Part shown: positions 1-11,674 of the stretch, piece after piece
How positions within the stretch are numbered: position 1 is the stretch's first letter
Layout of the letters: every line of letters begins with the position of its first letter
Origin: Lithocarpus polystachyus
Lineage: Eukaryota > Streptophyta > Magnoliopsida > Fagales > Fagaceae
Assembly: GCA_033629205.1 (NCBI GenBank)
Contig: CM066169.1
Coordinates: forward strand, 41,560,935 to 41,624,934
DNA length: 64,000 nt
Reading direction: 5' to 3'
Position numbers and translations under genes: made by a program
The notes under the pieces: generated by a model
What the model was told of the DNA's origin: nothing
Databases searched by the model: none
The model's input: only the letters and a program-made list of their open reading frames with translations

Positions 1-1330
1 GCAGAAATGCTCTTAAAGGCGTAGAAGTACATAAACGCCGAAGATGCCCTGGCAGGCATAGAGGAGGTAGAGAAACCCAAGGAGAAAAAGAAGATGACTG
101 AAGAGGACGAAGAGGGACCATGTAGACCGTCAAAAGGTCGAAGGGAATAGAAGAAGAGATGACAAGAACCCCCGTCCAGTAAAGTTCACATTTTTGGTGA
201 TGCCTGTCGACCAAATTTTGACGCAAATCAAGGACGAACACTATCTCAAATGGTCCAGACCACTGCACTTGTTGCCTAGTGTGCGCGATAGGAGGAAATA
301 CTGCCGTCTTCACAAAGATCACGGGCATTACACGAAAGACTGCCAAGACCTAAAGGAATAGATAGAAGAGCTTATACGAAAAGGGAAATTGCAGAAATAC
401 GTGGAGAATGGGGATTCTAGCAGGTTCAGAGATAGTAACCAGGATCAACATGAAGGCCTCCAGAGGGATGAGGACCGCATGCCTCCTCATCCACAAAGTG
501 CCATAGGGGAAATAAAAACCATCATAGGAGGACCGTCCACAGAAGGGTCATTTAAATCTCTCAAGAAGTCACACCAAAGGTAGATGTACAGTGTTCATAG
601 CCTGCCTCCTCTAAAGCAAAAAAGGACAGACCAAGATATGTGTTTCTCAAAAGAAGATGCCAAAGGGGTGAAACAGCCTTATGACGACCCGTTGGTCATC
701 ATGCTCATGATTGAAGGATTCAACACTAGAAGGGTTCTAGTAGACAACGGGAGCTCGGCAAACATCATTTACCTTTCCGCCTTCTAGCAACTAAAAGTCG
801 ACCCGAAGAGGTTTCGTCCATTCGAATCTCCCCTCATCAGTTTTAGTGGAGATAAGGTGTACCCCCAGGAAATAGTAACTTTGACGGTCACAGCTAGCTT
901 GTACCCCCTTCAGGTAACCAACAAACACAATTTTTTGGTAGTAGACTCACCTTCATCCTATAATGTGATTATAGGAAGGCCTACCCTCAATCGTTAGAAA
1001 GCAGCTACTTCCACGTATTTCCTGAAGGTGAAGTTTCCAACAGAACAAGGGGTTGGAGAAATAAGAGGAGGCCAGGTGCTGGTGAGGGGATGTTACCAGG
1101 CGGTCCTAGCCTCAAAAGAAAACCACACATGGGTGATTGAGGAAAAGACACCAGAAATTGCTAAGAAACTGGAGACAATAGAGTTGGTCGAAGGAGATCC
1201 TACGTAGACAACCCAGGTAGGGACGAGTCTAAGCCCCCAGACGAAGAAAGAGATTGTCAGCTTCCTGAAGGATAACCTGGATGTGTTTGCATAGGGCTAG
1301 GTATACCAGCAAACATCATTCAACACTGCC
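1..1330 (+). pseudogene. G1 gag C-terminus and protease (decayed)
   Basis: The gag tail has a zinc knuckle of the form C-x2-H-x4-H-x4-C near 303-344 (CRLHKDHGHYTKDC), the variant common in Tat-type gag. Farther on, a retroviral-type aspartic protease is marked by VLVDNGSSANI near 736-768, with the active Asp in D-N-G-S, followed by a conserved NVIIGRPTLN near 962-994. The reading frame is broken by several stops, for example after DLKE, after LSAF and after TLNR. Most are where Gln (CAG) or Trp (TGG) is expected, so they look like C-to-T or G-to-A changes. The product would be the capsid/nucleocapsid and the protease that cuts the polyprotein. It is not functional as it stands. Confidence 0.85.
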
Positions 1331-3010
1331 TAAACATAGAACTTGAGAAGAAGCCTGTCCAATAAAGAAAAAGAGTTTTTGCTCTTGAACAGAACAAAGC
1401 AGTTATGGACGAAGTTAACAAGTTGCTCGCTACTAACTTCATCAGGTAGGTCTACTATCCTGAGTGGTTGGCCAATGTCGTCATGGTCAAAAAGGCAAAC
1501 GGGAAGTGGAGAATGTGTGTTGACTTCAAGGATCTAAATAACGCCTGCCCGAAGGACAGCTTTCCTCTACCCAGAATTGACCAACTTGTGGACTCGACAG
1601 CCAGGCATAAGCATCTTACCTTCATGGACGCTTTCTTTGGGTACAACCAGATACAAATGGCAGAGGAAGATCAGGAAAAGACGGCCTTCATCACCAGCCA
1701 AGGGCTTACTGTTATAGGGTCATGCCTTTTGGCTTGAAGAATACAGGGACTACGTACCAAAGATTGGTAAACCCGATGTTCAACAAACAGATTGGGAGGA
1801 ACGTTGAAGTATACGTTGACGACATGCTCGTCAAGAGCAAAGAAGGAGAGGATCACTTGAACGATCTTAAAGAGAGGTTCAATATACTCAGACAATATAG
1901 CATGAAGTTGAACTCGTCCAAGTGTTCCTTTGGGGTCTCCTCAGGAAAATTCCTCAGGTTCATAGTATCACAAAGAGGAATAGAAGCCAACCTTGAAAAG
2001 GTGAGATCTATCCTTAAGATGTCCTCCCCAAAGACGATCAAAGAAGTGCAATCTCTAATGAGAAGAGTGGCAGCTTCAACAAGTTCGTCTCGAAAGCAAC
2101 TGACAAATGCCTTCCTTTCTTTAAGACCCTGAAGAAGGCTTTTGTCTGGACAGATGAGTGCGAGACGGCATTCCAGGAGCTAAAGCGCTACTTAAGCAAC
2201 CCTCCACTCCTGAATCCATCCAAGGAGGGGGATGACTTGTTCCTCTACTTGGCAGTATCCATAACTGTAGTAAGTGCAGCCCTAATCAGGGAAGAAAACA
2301 AGATACAACTCTCAGTGTATTACATCAGCCTGGCCTTTCAAGGAGCTGAAGCTCGATATTTGTGGATAGAAAAAATTACCTTTGCTTTGAGAATGGCCTC
2401 AAGAAAAATTCGTCCGTACTTTCAAGCCAACCCGATCAAAGTAATGACAGACCAGTACATTAAGAAAGCAATGAATAAACCTGAGGCTGCTGGACGGATG
2501 GTACAGTGGGCCATCGAGGTCAGTCAATTTGACGTGAAATATCGCCCCCGAACGGCCATAAAAGCCCAAGCACTAGCAAACTTCATAGCAGAATTCACTG
2601 CCCTTGAACATGAAGATGACCAGGAAGAACTTTGGATGATCCATACAGACGGATCATCTACACAGAAGAAAGGTGGAGCAGGCGTCATCATCACTTTCCC
2701 AGAGGGGGATGTCTTGAGGTATGGAGTCCAGCTAAAATTCCTCGTGACCAAAAATGAGGCAGAGTACGAGGCTATATTGATGGCGCTAAGGATAGCTTAG
2801 GCACTTGGAGTTAAAAATATTTTGCTAAAGAGTGATTCACAACTCATCGTAGGGCAGGTTAAGGGAGATTTTGACGCAAAGGAGGCAAGAATGCAGAAGT
2901 ACCTCAGATTGACGAATCAATTAGTGAGCAACTTTGATCGTGTAGAGTTTACTCAGATCCCACAAGATTAAAATGCTAAAGCTGACGAAGTATCCCGAAG
3001 TGCATCAGCA
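1331..3010 (+). pseudogene. G1 reverse transcriptase, RNase H and archaeal-type RNase H (decayed)
   Basis: RT motifs appear in order. VCVDFKDLNNACPKDSFPLP-like sequence lies near 1510-1570, MPFGLKN at 1722, and the catalytic YVDDM at 1812-1826, followed by LNSSKCSFGV. The connection and first RNase H lie about 2150-2550. A second RNase H starts near 2632 with IHTDGSSTQKKGGAGVII and NEAEYEAI, and continues past a stop at 2800 to about 3000. That pair of RNase H domains identifies the Tat lineage. At least two frame changes (near 1710 and 2130) and several stops inactivate it. The normal role is copying the element RNA into DNA and removing the RNA strand. Confidence 0.88.
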
Positions 3011-3059
3011 GATGGTTAGGCAAAGATGACCGATTGGAGACTGGAAGAACAAAATTCTC

Positions 3060-4344
3060 CTAGTATCGAAGAATTTCAAACCTTCCTTGTGCATGCCTGC
3101 TCCAGATGGTAGAGCCCCATTCTATCCTACATTAAAGATGGACGGTTACCAGCAAATCTTGAGGAAGCCAAGAAGATCAAGAAACGAGCTGCCCGGTTCA
3201 CGATGCTGAATGATGGGCTTTACAAAAGGGGCTCCTCCTAGCCTTATTTGAGATGTGTTGAAGAAGAAGAAGCCAAATATGTTCTGGAAGAGGTGCATGG
3301 AGGGGTTTGTGGTGATCACATGTGGGCAAAGTCCCTCGTCAGAAAGATCATAAGGGCAGGCTATTTCTGGTCCTCAATGCAGTAAGATGTAGCAGATTTT
3401 GTCAAGAGATGTGACAGTTGCCAAAGGTATGGAAATGTCCAGCAAGTCCTTGGAGAGAAAATGACGACCATTTCTTCACCTTGGCCATTTGCATAATGGA
3501 GGATCGTCATTATGGGCCCCCTACCATAAGGAAAGAGGCAAGTAAAGTTCTTACTCGCCGCAAACGAGTACTTCACGAAATGGGTAGAAGCAGAAGCAGA
3601 AGCATTGGCAATAATCACAGAAGCAAAGGTACAGAATTTTGTATAGAAAATATTGTATGCAGGTTTGGGATCCCAAGGATGATCATCTCAGATAATGGTC
3701 GTCAGTTCGACAGTCATGGATTCAGTTCGTTTTGCTCAAGCCTAGGCATAAAAAAAATATTCATCCCTAGGACATCCTCAAGCTAATTGATAGACAGAAG
3801 TAACGAATCGAACCTTGCTAAAAATCATCAAGGCCCGGTTAGTGAGGGCAAATGGAGCATGGCCCGAGGAGCTACCAAGCATTCTGTAGGCATATAGGAC
3901 CACAACATGAACCCTAATAGGAGAAATGCCCTTCAACCTAACTTATAGCACAGAAGTAGTCATCCTAGTCGAGGTTGGACTCACCAGCTTCAAAAGGGAG
4001 TTCTTCGACGAACAAAGCAACGACGATCAACTGAAGCTGAACTTGGATTGTTTGGACGAAGTCAGAGACCAAGCTTCTTAGAGAATGACCAAGTATTAGC
4101 AGAAGATGGCCGAGTACTACAACTAAAGGGTAAAGCTTAAAAAATTCAACATCGGAGACCTCGTCCTTCAAAAAGTGACCCGCGAACGAAGGATCCAGCA
4201 CAAGGCACATTAGGACCAACCTGGGAAGGACCCTACAAGGTCGTCCACTATTCTCGCCAAGGAAGTTACCACCTAGAGGACTTGAACGGGAACAAGCTAC
4301 CTCGTCCATGGAAATTTGAGCACCTAAAGAGGTATTACGAATAG
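3060..4344 (+). pseudogene. G1 integrase (decayed)
   Basis: The HHCC zinc-binding region is visible as EVHGGVCGDH near 3289-3318 and VKRCDSCQR near 3398-3426. The catalytic core is shredded by frame changes, but the second Asp motif IISDNGRQFDS (about 3680-3715) is intact. The C-terminal region ends with a conserved GPTWEGPYKV and LKRYYE just before a TAG at 4342-4344. The Glu motif is damaged near 3780. The role would be inserting element cDNA into the chromosome. In this copy it cannot be made as one protein. Confidence 0.82.
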
Positions 4345-4479
4345 AAACTGTAGTCCAATTGTAAGCAATCAGCATGACCTCATATTTTTTAATGCAAATC
4401 GAATAAACGTATTACTCAGCAATTCATACATTCTGGTTATCTCTCTCGTTCAAACTAAAATCACCATCTGGAAATGGAA

Positions 4480-4695
4480 ACATCGTCCAAACAATAGACG
4501 ATAAGATTCTTTAAATGGATGTACATCGTCCAAAAAAAGAAAAGACGATAAGATTTCTTAAATGGATGTACATCATCCAAAAAAGAAAAATGATAAGATT
4601 CCTTAAATGGATGTACATCGTCCAAACAAAAGACGATAAGATTCCTTAAGTGGATACACGTCGTTCAAGTGAAATTCATTATACATAGTCCAAAT
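4480..4695 (+). repeat. G1 tandem array, about 45-bp unit, 4 copies
   Basis: The unit AAATGGATGTACATCGTCCA followed by ACGATAAGATTCCTT recurs at about 4513, 4560, 4605 and 4648, a spacing of 47, 45 and 43 bp. The array sits just after the pol stop and before the end of the convergent antisense gene, the same place as the arrays in G2 and G3. The unit does not obviously match those of G2 and G3. Confidence 0.8.
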
Positions 4696-5093
4696 GAAGT
4701 TCCCCAGGAGAGTGTAAATCATTTCGAATGAAAGGCAATGCAAAAACGGAAAGAGGCCGTCCCCTAAAAAGGAACGACCAAATTCCCATTTGGGCAAAAT
4801 CCTCTAAGTCCCTAAATGGATGAAAATGATATGCCAACGAAGATTTTCTAAGTCCCTGAAGGGACAAAAGGTACACCTAAAGCAAACTACAGCAAACAGA
4901 AAATGCAAACAAGGAGTATTAACAAACCAGATGAATAAAGGTAAAAGCATAGATATATATAAAATTGTAAATTATTCAAAAGCCCTAAAACAAGCAGGGC
5001 ATCTACATAAGTAGAAGATGCCCAGTGCCCTAAAACAAACAAGGTATGTCCAAAAAAAGAAAAAAAAAAAAAAAAAGGAAGAAGATAGTAGAA

Positions 5094-7357
5094 TCAGGAT
5101 GGGGGAACATCATTTCTGTCCTTCTCAACCTCGGGAGGATCCTCGCCACTAGTCGCAGTAGCCTGGGCTGCCTGGGCCGCCTCGTCTGCCTCGATCTCTT
5201 TATTAATGGCCTCAAAATCTAGATCCTCCAGGTTTGTCCTTGGGCCGTGCTTTATCAAATATCTTCTTAATAACTCAAAACCTTTGAAGTACCACCCAAA
5301 CAAGATGGTATTATACTCGTCCGTAGTTTGAAAGGCATGGTCGGCCTTGGCCACCGCAGCCTTCATCCTTTGGCCAGCTGCTACGAGCTGATCGTCTTTC
5401 TACTTTACCAGTAGCTTCTCAGAATTCAGCTTCTCAGTCAACACCTGGATCTGCTCTTTAGAAGTGTTATGGGCGTCCATAGCAGCAATTAAATCTCTTC
5501 GCAGACCAGAAGCTTTGGCCTCCAACGCCTCTGCTTTAAAAGTGGCCACGACGGCCTTTTCCTCATTAGCCAGGTATTGGGAAGTAATATGCGTCGTCTC
5601 TCCCAAAACCTGACAACAGAAAGTTTCGTTATAACCAAGGTTAGTAGGGGCAATTGAACACTTAAAGACGAAACAAAAAGAAAAAAACGAAGAAGGTTAC
5701 CTGCACAAGTTTGTGAACATGACAGCTCACATCTTGTGGGAAGGAACGTCTAGGATCTTCTTCATCTCCTTAGGAGTAAGAAGCGCATTTGCCCAATCCA
5801 TGGCCGCCTCTGCATTAACCCAGACGTTAAAGCCCATCTTCTCTTCCCCTTTATCCCCCGTCTTTCATTTCTTCGAAGGAGGGACAACCTTTTTGATTAA
5901 AACGCCGGGAGAAGCGGCGTGACCCTCATCCAGGGTAGGGGTAGACAAACCCCTCTTCACCATCTCTTTCTCTTTTTCCTTGTCAATAATCCTTAACCTC
6001 CTTTGGCCAATGTTGGAAAGAGGCTCGTTCTTCTTCCCCTTAATCTTCGCAAACATTTCCTTATTAAACTTCATCGTCATCTCTGCATCAAAAAGAGCAA
6101 AGGGTTAAAGCAAGGAAAAATAATAAAAGACGATTCAATATATCGAGACAAATCACGTTTCCTCTCTTACTGATCAAGTGCATGGAGGACGTAAGGAGAA
6201 GGCTCCAGCCCCAAACAATGACGGGCTAACGTGCGTGGATCAACCAACTCATCAAAATCCTCGATGGTGGTTGCATACTTGATAGCTTCTTGAACTCGTT
6301 CCTCAAACTTACTCTTAAGCTCAGGACGCTCTTTTACTGCAAAATAGAAAACTATGCAAGGTTAGAAGGACGAACAACATAAACAAAAAATTAAAAAGAA
6401 AAACATCTTATGGGAGGCAAACGCACCAAGCTGAGGGGTCTCCCACTGGCACAACAACCTAGGGACGTCCCCCCAAAAGTTGTCAAAAAGAGTCTCCCAA
6501 CCATTGCCCGACACGAAGAAATACCTAGACTTCCAGTAACGGAAAGATGACGACAAGGCAAGACTTTCTATCCCAAGGTACAAATTCATAATACCCAAAC
6601 TCCTTGGACTCTTTTAAGCAATAGAGATGGACGAACTTATTAAGCGTGATCATATCCCCATCTGCTATAGTCGTCCAAATGACCATGCAGCTTAAGACGA
6701 TTCTCCAAGAATTCGGCATAAGCTGCCCCATAGCAATATTTAGGTGGTGAAGAAGCTCCATAATGAATGGATGGGCGGGAAATTTAAGGTTGCACAAGAA
6801 CGCAGCCTCATAAAAACAAACCTCACCATGAGCAAAAGCACAAGCCTTTTCACCCTTCCTAGGAAGACAAACCCTAGTCTCATCGAGGAACTGGAACCTA
6901 TCCCTAAACTTATTAAAGACGTCTGCCTTCAAAGTGCACTTTTCTTTAAGGGCATGGAAAGAACTAGATGTGGTAGAAGCAGAAGGGTGAGAGGACGAAG
7001 GTAGAGAGGAAGGCACAGAGGCAGTTGTGTCTGTCCCTGCCCTAGCTGTACCTACACTAGAAGACGAACCCCTTTCCAGATCACTTGATCTCACCTAGAC
7101 CCCATACTTTCCCTCCTTAATTCCCCATGCACAGATTTAAACCAAGCTAGGGATTGGTACAACAGTGGATATAAGTCATTTGACGCCAATTCAAGGCCAT
7201 TGTCACCTACAACGAAATCCCTAATCTGTGGGTATGGATCACTAGAGCAATATGAAAGTGTACCTAATGGGTCACTAGAAGAATCTATTAGTGCCCCTAA
7301 GCGAGCAAAAAGGAAGGCGATGGAGGGAGAAGTGTGCCTAATTTCAGAGTAATCCAT
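5094..7357 (-). pseudogene. G1 antisense accessory gene (putative gypsy-type transposon protein family), multi-exon
   Basis: Runs opposite to gag-pol, from an ATG at 7355-7357 (MDYSEIRHTSP) to a stop at 5094-5096. The N-terminal half contains HPFIMELLHHL, QLMPNSWRI, GDMITLNKFVHLY and SSFRYWKSRYFFVSG, which match the plant family of antisense ORFs in Tat elements (Pfam names it a putative gypsy-type transposon domain). I infer introns from good sites. On the minus strand these are TTG|GTGCGT near 6435 to TTTTGCAG| near 6341, then CA|GTAAGAG near 6175 to GATGCAG| near 6085, with reading frame on both sides. Later exons encode charged, helix-rich sequence (near 5400-5606 and 5094-5366). A frame change or unrecognised splice occurs near 7092, and stops occur near 5864 and 5399. 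Function is unknown. Confidence 0.72.
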
Positions 7358-7396
7358 TATTAAGGAAAGTAAATCAAAAAAGAAATAGGAGCACAA

Positions 7397-7783
7397 AGGA
7401 AAGGAATATAGTAAAACTCAGAAAGGAAAAAGGCGTAAATAAAGGGCGTACTTGGAAATAAGGAAGGAAACCGAGAAGACAAAGACAAAATGTGCAACTG
7501 TGAAGTCTAGAAAAACCAAACGTAGAAAGAAAACAAAGAAATGAGAAGAGAAAGGCAAGGGTTAAAAAGGTTCGCCTTGAAAAGTGCAGGAAAACTGAAA
7601 AGGTTTCACTAGAAACGAGACTGTGCAACTAATCAGAGTAGGACATGTGGTCATGAGGCGTGCCACGCCGCCACAGAGCAATTAATATGGGGAACAGAAC
7701 CCTAAGTGCCCCAACCGCAAAAAAAAAAAAAAAAAAAAAAAAGTCCTCATATTCCTATAATTGTCCAAACTATGGACGACCTT
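7397..7783. other. G1 internal sequence upstream of antisense gene
   Basis: Non-coding stretch between the antisense gene start and the 3' LTR. It contains a long A tract (about 7720-7742). It would hold the 5' UTR and promoter of the antisense gene. I see no convincing TATA box on the minus strand. Confidence 0.4.
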
Positions 7784-7799
7784 GGAATAGGGGGGCAAC
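7784..7799 (+). other. G1 polypurine tract
   Basis: GGAATAGGGGGGCAAC lies directly before the TG that starts the 3' LTR. It is the expected position and composition for the plus-strand primer. Confidence 0.7.
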
Positions 7800-8315
7800 T
7801 GATAGTCCCGATCATATCCTCGTCCACATAGAAAGCAGTGGATGAGAATAACTCCAAGATTCGTCCGGAGCGTGCCGACCACTAGGCGAGGACGCATCCA
7901 TCCGTCCTTAATCATTGAATAAGCGTTACAAAACAATGATGAGCCTCCATACTGTTAGAGAGATATCTCACAATTAACACCCTATAGAGGCGTTACTGAT
8001 ACGGGAATGAAACCACCATTAAGGCAGCACCAATGGCTAGAAGGAAAAAGTAAGCACCTATATATATCTACCTGTAAGACCTAACAAGGGCAAGAACACT
8101 AGTTCATACACACTAATATCCTAATACTTCTCTTCTTACTCTAGCCATTCTGACTTTAGCATCGGAGGCTTTGTGGCAAGCACCACATCGGTGGCCCACA
8201 TTCCCCTTCCCCCCCCCCCCCCCTTTTTATTTATTGTCTATTCCTTCAGCATCAGGTTGGCAGCGGACGACTCCACTCTGGATGACCATCATAACTGACG
8301 ATTTGGGCATCATCA
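7800..8315 (+). repeat. G1 3' LTR
   Basis: Begins TGATAGTCCCGATC right after the polypurine tract and ends GGGCATCATCA, so the ends TGAT...ATCA are inverted. It holds a TATA-like tract at 8059-8066 and a run of C near 8209-8223. The right edge is inferred from the terminal CA, because the partner LTR is outside the window. Confidence 0.7.
8059..8066 (+). promoter_or_regulatory. TATA-like box in G1 LTR
   Basis: TATATATA inside CACCTATATATATCTACC, in mid-LTR, where the U3/R promoter of a plant LTR is expected. Confidence 0.5.
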
Positions 8316-8550
8316 GTGTTTTTATGACTTGAGGTCATGATTCCAATGAAAAAAAAAATCATTCTAAAAAGCGAAGCAATAGTGACAAGTGGGATCATCC
8401 ATGAACACTAATTTGTGACCATTTAGATGCATGTCATTGTCAGGCAAGCTATAAAAGTGGGTATACTAGTTAATTTTTTTTTTTTTCATTATTATTATTA
8501 TTTGGATGGAAAATAGTGAAGATCAAAAAAGAATATAAGGTCTAATCATA

Positions 8551-9208
8551 ATTAGTGTCCATTTTTTTTTGTTGATAATTTGATAGTTATAACGGAAGAG
8601 GGAGGATTTGAATTCCGGATGTCTTGTAAAGAAAAAGATGCGAGGCATTTGAGTCACAAGGCTCTTGACAATTAATTTTCAAGTTTATATAACTTTAGTA
8701 TCAATTCTTTATGTCTAATCATATTTAGAATACGAATAAAATATCCATAACCCTACTTTAAATGCAGATAAAGAAATTGTGGGTTCCAGTTAGCTCAACT
8801 GGTAAAGTCTCTGATGGTTGTATAAGAGATCTGTAGTTCAATCCCCTCCTATACCAAAAACTGATTGATGTCTTAGTCTGATGATAAAAAGCTATCATTA
8901 GGAGTGGACGCCATAGGTTGAAACTCTCTAAAAAAAAATGCAGATAAAGAAATTATAATCCAACTTAATTAGTGTCCTTTTTTTGTTGTTGATAATTAGA
9001 TAGTTATAATGGAAGAGGAAGGATTTGAATTCTGAATGTCTTGAAAAGACAAAGATGCAAGGTATTTGAGTCACAAGGCTGTGGGCAATTAATATTCAAG
9101 TTTATATAACTTTAGTATCAATTCTTTATGTCTAATCATATTTAGAATACAAACAAAGTGTCCACAACCCTTCTTTAAATGCAGATAAAGAAATTATAAT
9201 CCAACTTA
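8551..9208 (+). repeat. Tandem duplication of a 241-bp unit, first copy split by a SINE
   Basis: Copy 1 starts ATTAGTGTCC at 8551 and resumes after the SINE to end at 8967. Copy 2 is 8968-9208. With the SINE and one TSD removed, copy 1 is 228 + 13 = 241 bp, the same as copy 2. Shared landmarks are GAGTCACAAGGCT, TTTATATAACTTTAGTATCAA and GCAGATAAAGAAATT. By eye the two differ at roughly one base in ten. There is no coding capacity. Confidence 0.85.
8779..8936 (+). mobile_element. tRNA-derived SINE (Au-like)
   Basis: 158 bp starting GTGGGTTCCAGTTAGCTC. A pol III A box (TTAGCTCAACTGGTAAAG, near 8789) and B box (AGTTCAATCCCC, near 8834) are tRNA-like. The tail ends AAACTCTCT plus an A run. It is flanked by a perfect 18-bp direct repeat AATGCAGATAAAGAAATT at 8761-8778 and 8937-8954. 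The body resembles what I recall of the plant Au SINE family; the family name is from memory. Confidence 0.85.
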
Positions 9209-9847
9209 TGGTATAAGCTTAGGTTTTCAACCCAAAAAAAAAAAAGTCATGTAACCTTAGGATTTATATTATATTTCATTTAACTAATTTATTTTAATAT
9301 TTAAAAGTAAAATGTAACCATTAAGGACTTTCCATAAATTTCTAGTTTCTTATATTATCTTTTTTTCTCTTCATTCTCTTTTCATATTTTCTTATATAAT
9401 AGTTTCATAGCTATGCCACACCTTTACTAATTAAAATAGCATCAATGTTTTATTAGCACTTATAATCATTTTTTAATTGGAGTCTAATTTTGTGCCACGA
9501 GTCCATCTAGTTTTTTAATTTTTGTCACAAGTGAATCATTAAATACAAAAAGCGAAGAGTCTAAATCTAATTAAATTCTAAATCATATATATATATATAT
9601 ATAATGAGAAATATTACATATTTTAGAATTGAATGGTTTAAAAAAGGTGCAAGCTAATATTATGTATAATTTGAACCTCATTTCAAAAAAATATATAATC
9701 TTAACTGTATAATTGTGATTGTTTTTAATTATACCCTTGTATATGCACAAGTTACACACTAGTTTTACTAGTGCAAGGATGCATATTCACAATAAAATAG
9801 ATTTGCCACTATAGCCTAGTTTAAAATTACAAATGTATTAAAAATGA

Positions 9848-9885
<38 letters not shown>

Positions 9886-9929
9886 GTGACATATGGCAAT
9901 TGGTACCTGGCAATAAATATGGTCGGTGG
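9209..9929. other. AT-rich intergenic DNA
   Basis: No coding sequence. It holds (AT)n tracts at about 9583-9603 and 9856-9880. Some phrases near 9490-9580 (for example TTTTGTGCCACGAGTCC) resemble Helitron internal sequence seen near 19380, but I cannot place ends. Confidence 0.4.
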
Positions 9930-10033
9930 TAGGGATGACAATTTTGCCCTGCCTCACTTAACTCGCCCTTATCCACTTCGTACTACGCAAAGACCCTATC
10001 CTTCGAACTTGCCCCACCCCATTGCCGTCCCTA
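9930..10033. mobile_element. Short hAT-like MITE (104 bp)
   Basis: Starts TAGGGATGACAAT and ends with the inverted counterpart ATTGCCGTCCCTA, with 11 of the 13 terminal bases complementary. The flanking octamers GTCGGTGG (9922-9929) and GTTGGTGT (10034-10041) match at 6 of 8 positions, as expected for an aged 8-bp hAT target duplication. The interior is C-rich on this strand and does not encode protein. Confidence 0.6.
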
Positions 10034-10041
10034 GTTGGTGT

Positions 10042-11135
10042 CATCTTTATAAGATGATAAATAAATATTTAAATTGCTTTTTGTTATTGACAATACAACA
10101 ATTTGTAAGACCTATATATATAGTAAAATTTGTAATATTTTTAATATCACTTAATTTTAAAATTAAAAAAAAATGCATAAAACCCCCCATTTGGGTTCAT
10201 TATCTGTCAGGGGCACTAGGCCATAGCCTAAGTGGCCTAGGATTAGGGTTGGCATGGTCTAGGACTAGGGTTGGCCCTAAAGTAGTATGACATTTGTAAA
10301 GTTATATTTTTTTCTCCTTAATTAAAAAGTTCTTAAATAAAGTTTTTTTTTTCTTTCTCTTTTTGTTGTTAATAAATAAAACTTAGGTATGGTACAATTT
10401 ATTTTGATATTCAATCATATTCAGATATCTGGTTGTAATTAATTTGATTGCTCTTGCCTCTTGGGAATATTAACAATGTTTGTATTTTATTAGTCAATAC
10501 AACCAAGTATTTGAATTTAATTTGAAAACCAAATGTATTGCACCTAAAATATTATATTTTAGTTTTCCCCCTTTTTAAATATACCTAAGCATTATGGAAT
10601 AACAAATATTTATTTTTAAATAATATATATTTGATTAGGAATTGTAAATGACACTTTTCAGAGAGAAAAATACACTTTTTTTTTTTTGGGATAAGTTTTC
10701 CGTTTAAACGTTGAACCTACAAATTTAAGGGATTATGTGATTTTTTCTTCATATTTGGGCATAGTTTAACTTTATTTTAAAAATAAAATGTTAAAAATAA
10801 TAAAATGTTAAATGTGCCTTAACTTTTACTATTACCCACTCATTAATGATAAATCTTTCTATTCCTCCTGTGCAGTACAGTTATCTTGTATTTTGTTTTT
10901 TATTTTTTATTGTTAGCTGAATGCAACCTTATTAATTAATATGGTCTAGATAATAGATACTTTTCGGAAAATTTGTTAATAGATAATTCTAAGAAAATTT
11001 TAATACCACTTTCACAAGAAATATAAAAAACTGTGATAAAATGAGTTTGATTTTTTCTTTTTCTATAAGAAAGTTATAAAAATATTTTCTTAACTAGTGC
11101 ATTTAGAGTATCAGTTAACTTTTTCGTTACTAATA
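10042..11135. other. AT-rich intergenic DNA, nothing recognised
   Basis: No credible ORF, RNA gene or bounded repeat seen. Several poly-T and poly-A runs are present. Confidence 0.5.
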
Positions 11136-11445
11136 TCTATATTATTATTTAAGGGGCTTCTTCCATTTGGATTCCTCAATTTTTTTTTTTTGTTCAAAAA
11201 CGCTCATACACTCCTATATTTAAGTATAGACAAAATTAAAGAACAATCCGGTAAAAATATAACTCTAACTTCCATTAAAATATTGCCTAAAAAATAGGGT
11301 CACTTTTCAGTTGATTTTCAAATTGCTTTATCTACTTATAAATTAAATTATCAAAATAAAAATTTATATAATAAAAATTATAACACTATAAAAAAATAAT
11401 AAAAAAAGCCTCATCACATGCGCGGAATACGTGTGATGAGGCTAG
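11136..11445 (+). mobile_element. Short non-autonomous Helitron (310 bp)
   Basis: The 5' end is TCTATATTATTATTTAAGGGGC after an A, the usual A|TC start. The 3' end is a hairpin whose arms are GCCTCATCACA and TGTGATGAGGC (11408-11442), running into CTAG followed by T. There is no TSD, consistent with Helitron insertion between A and T. No Rep/helicase coding. Confidence 0.65.
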
Positions 11446-11674
11446 TTATTGTTAATGGTTTTTCAAAATATAAATATTTCCGATTAAAAAAAAAATCTTC
11501 TGGATTATACGATTTTTATTATCGAGAAGGACAAGGAGAGATCAGACAACAAGAAGCATGCGTGTAGCTATTATTAATTATTTAGGAGTATTATTTGTTT
11601 ATTTAGTCTGAGGGTGGCCGTTTGCAAGTAAAACGTTGGTTGAATAAAACTATCAAACTACCAATACATTGTCC

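Larger units (their letters stand above)
1..8315 (+). mobile_element. G1: Ty3/gypsy Tat-lineage LTR retrotransposon, 5' end outside window
   Basis: Decayed retrotransposon. It enters the window inside gag and runs through protease, RT, RNase H, archaeal-type RNase H and integrase to about 4344. Then come a short tandem array, a convergent antisense gene (5094-7357), a polypurine tract and a 3' LTR (7800-8315). The second RNase H before integrase and the extra antisense gene before the 3' LTR are marks of the Tat lineage. The coding part has many in-frame stops and several frame changes. The 5' LTR, primer-binding site and most of gag are not in the window, so the TSD cannot be tested. Confidence 0.88.

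Noticed and set aside
8779..8860. tRNA gene
   Set aside because: A and B boxes are present but there is no cloverleaf with anticodon stem, and the segment is part of a SINE with a TSD.
9745..9785. Possible Helitron 3' end (CACTAGTTTTACTAGTGC)
   Set aside because: No stable hairpin at the right distance and no matching 5' end found.
9844..10290. 148-codon ORF
   Set aside because: Starts in an (AT)n tract and reads through a MITE; no conserved motif.
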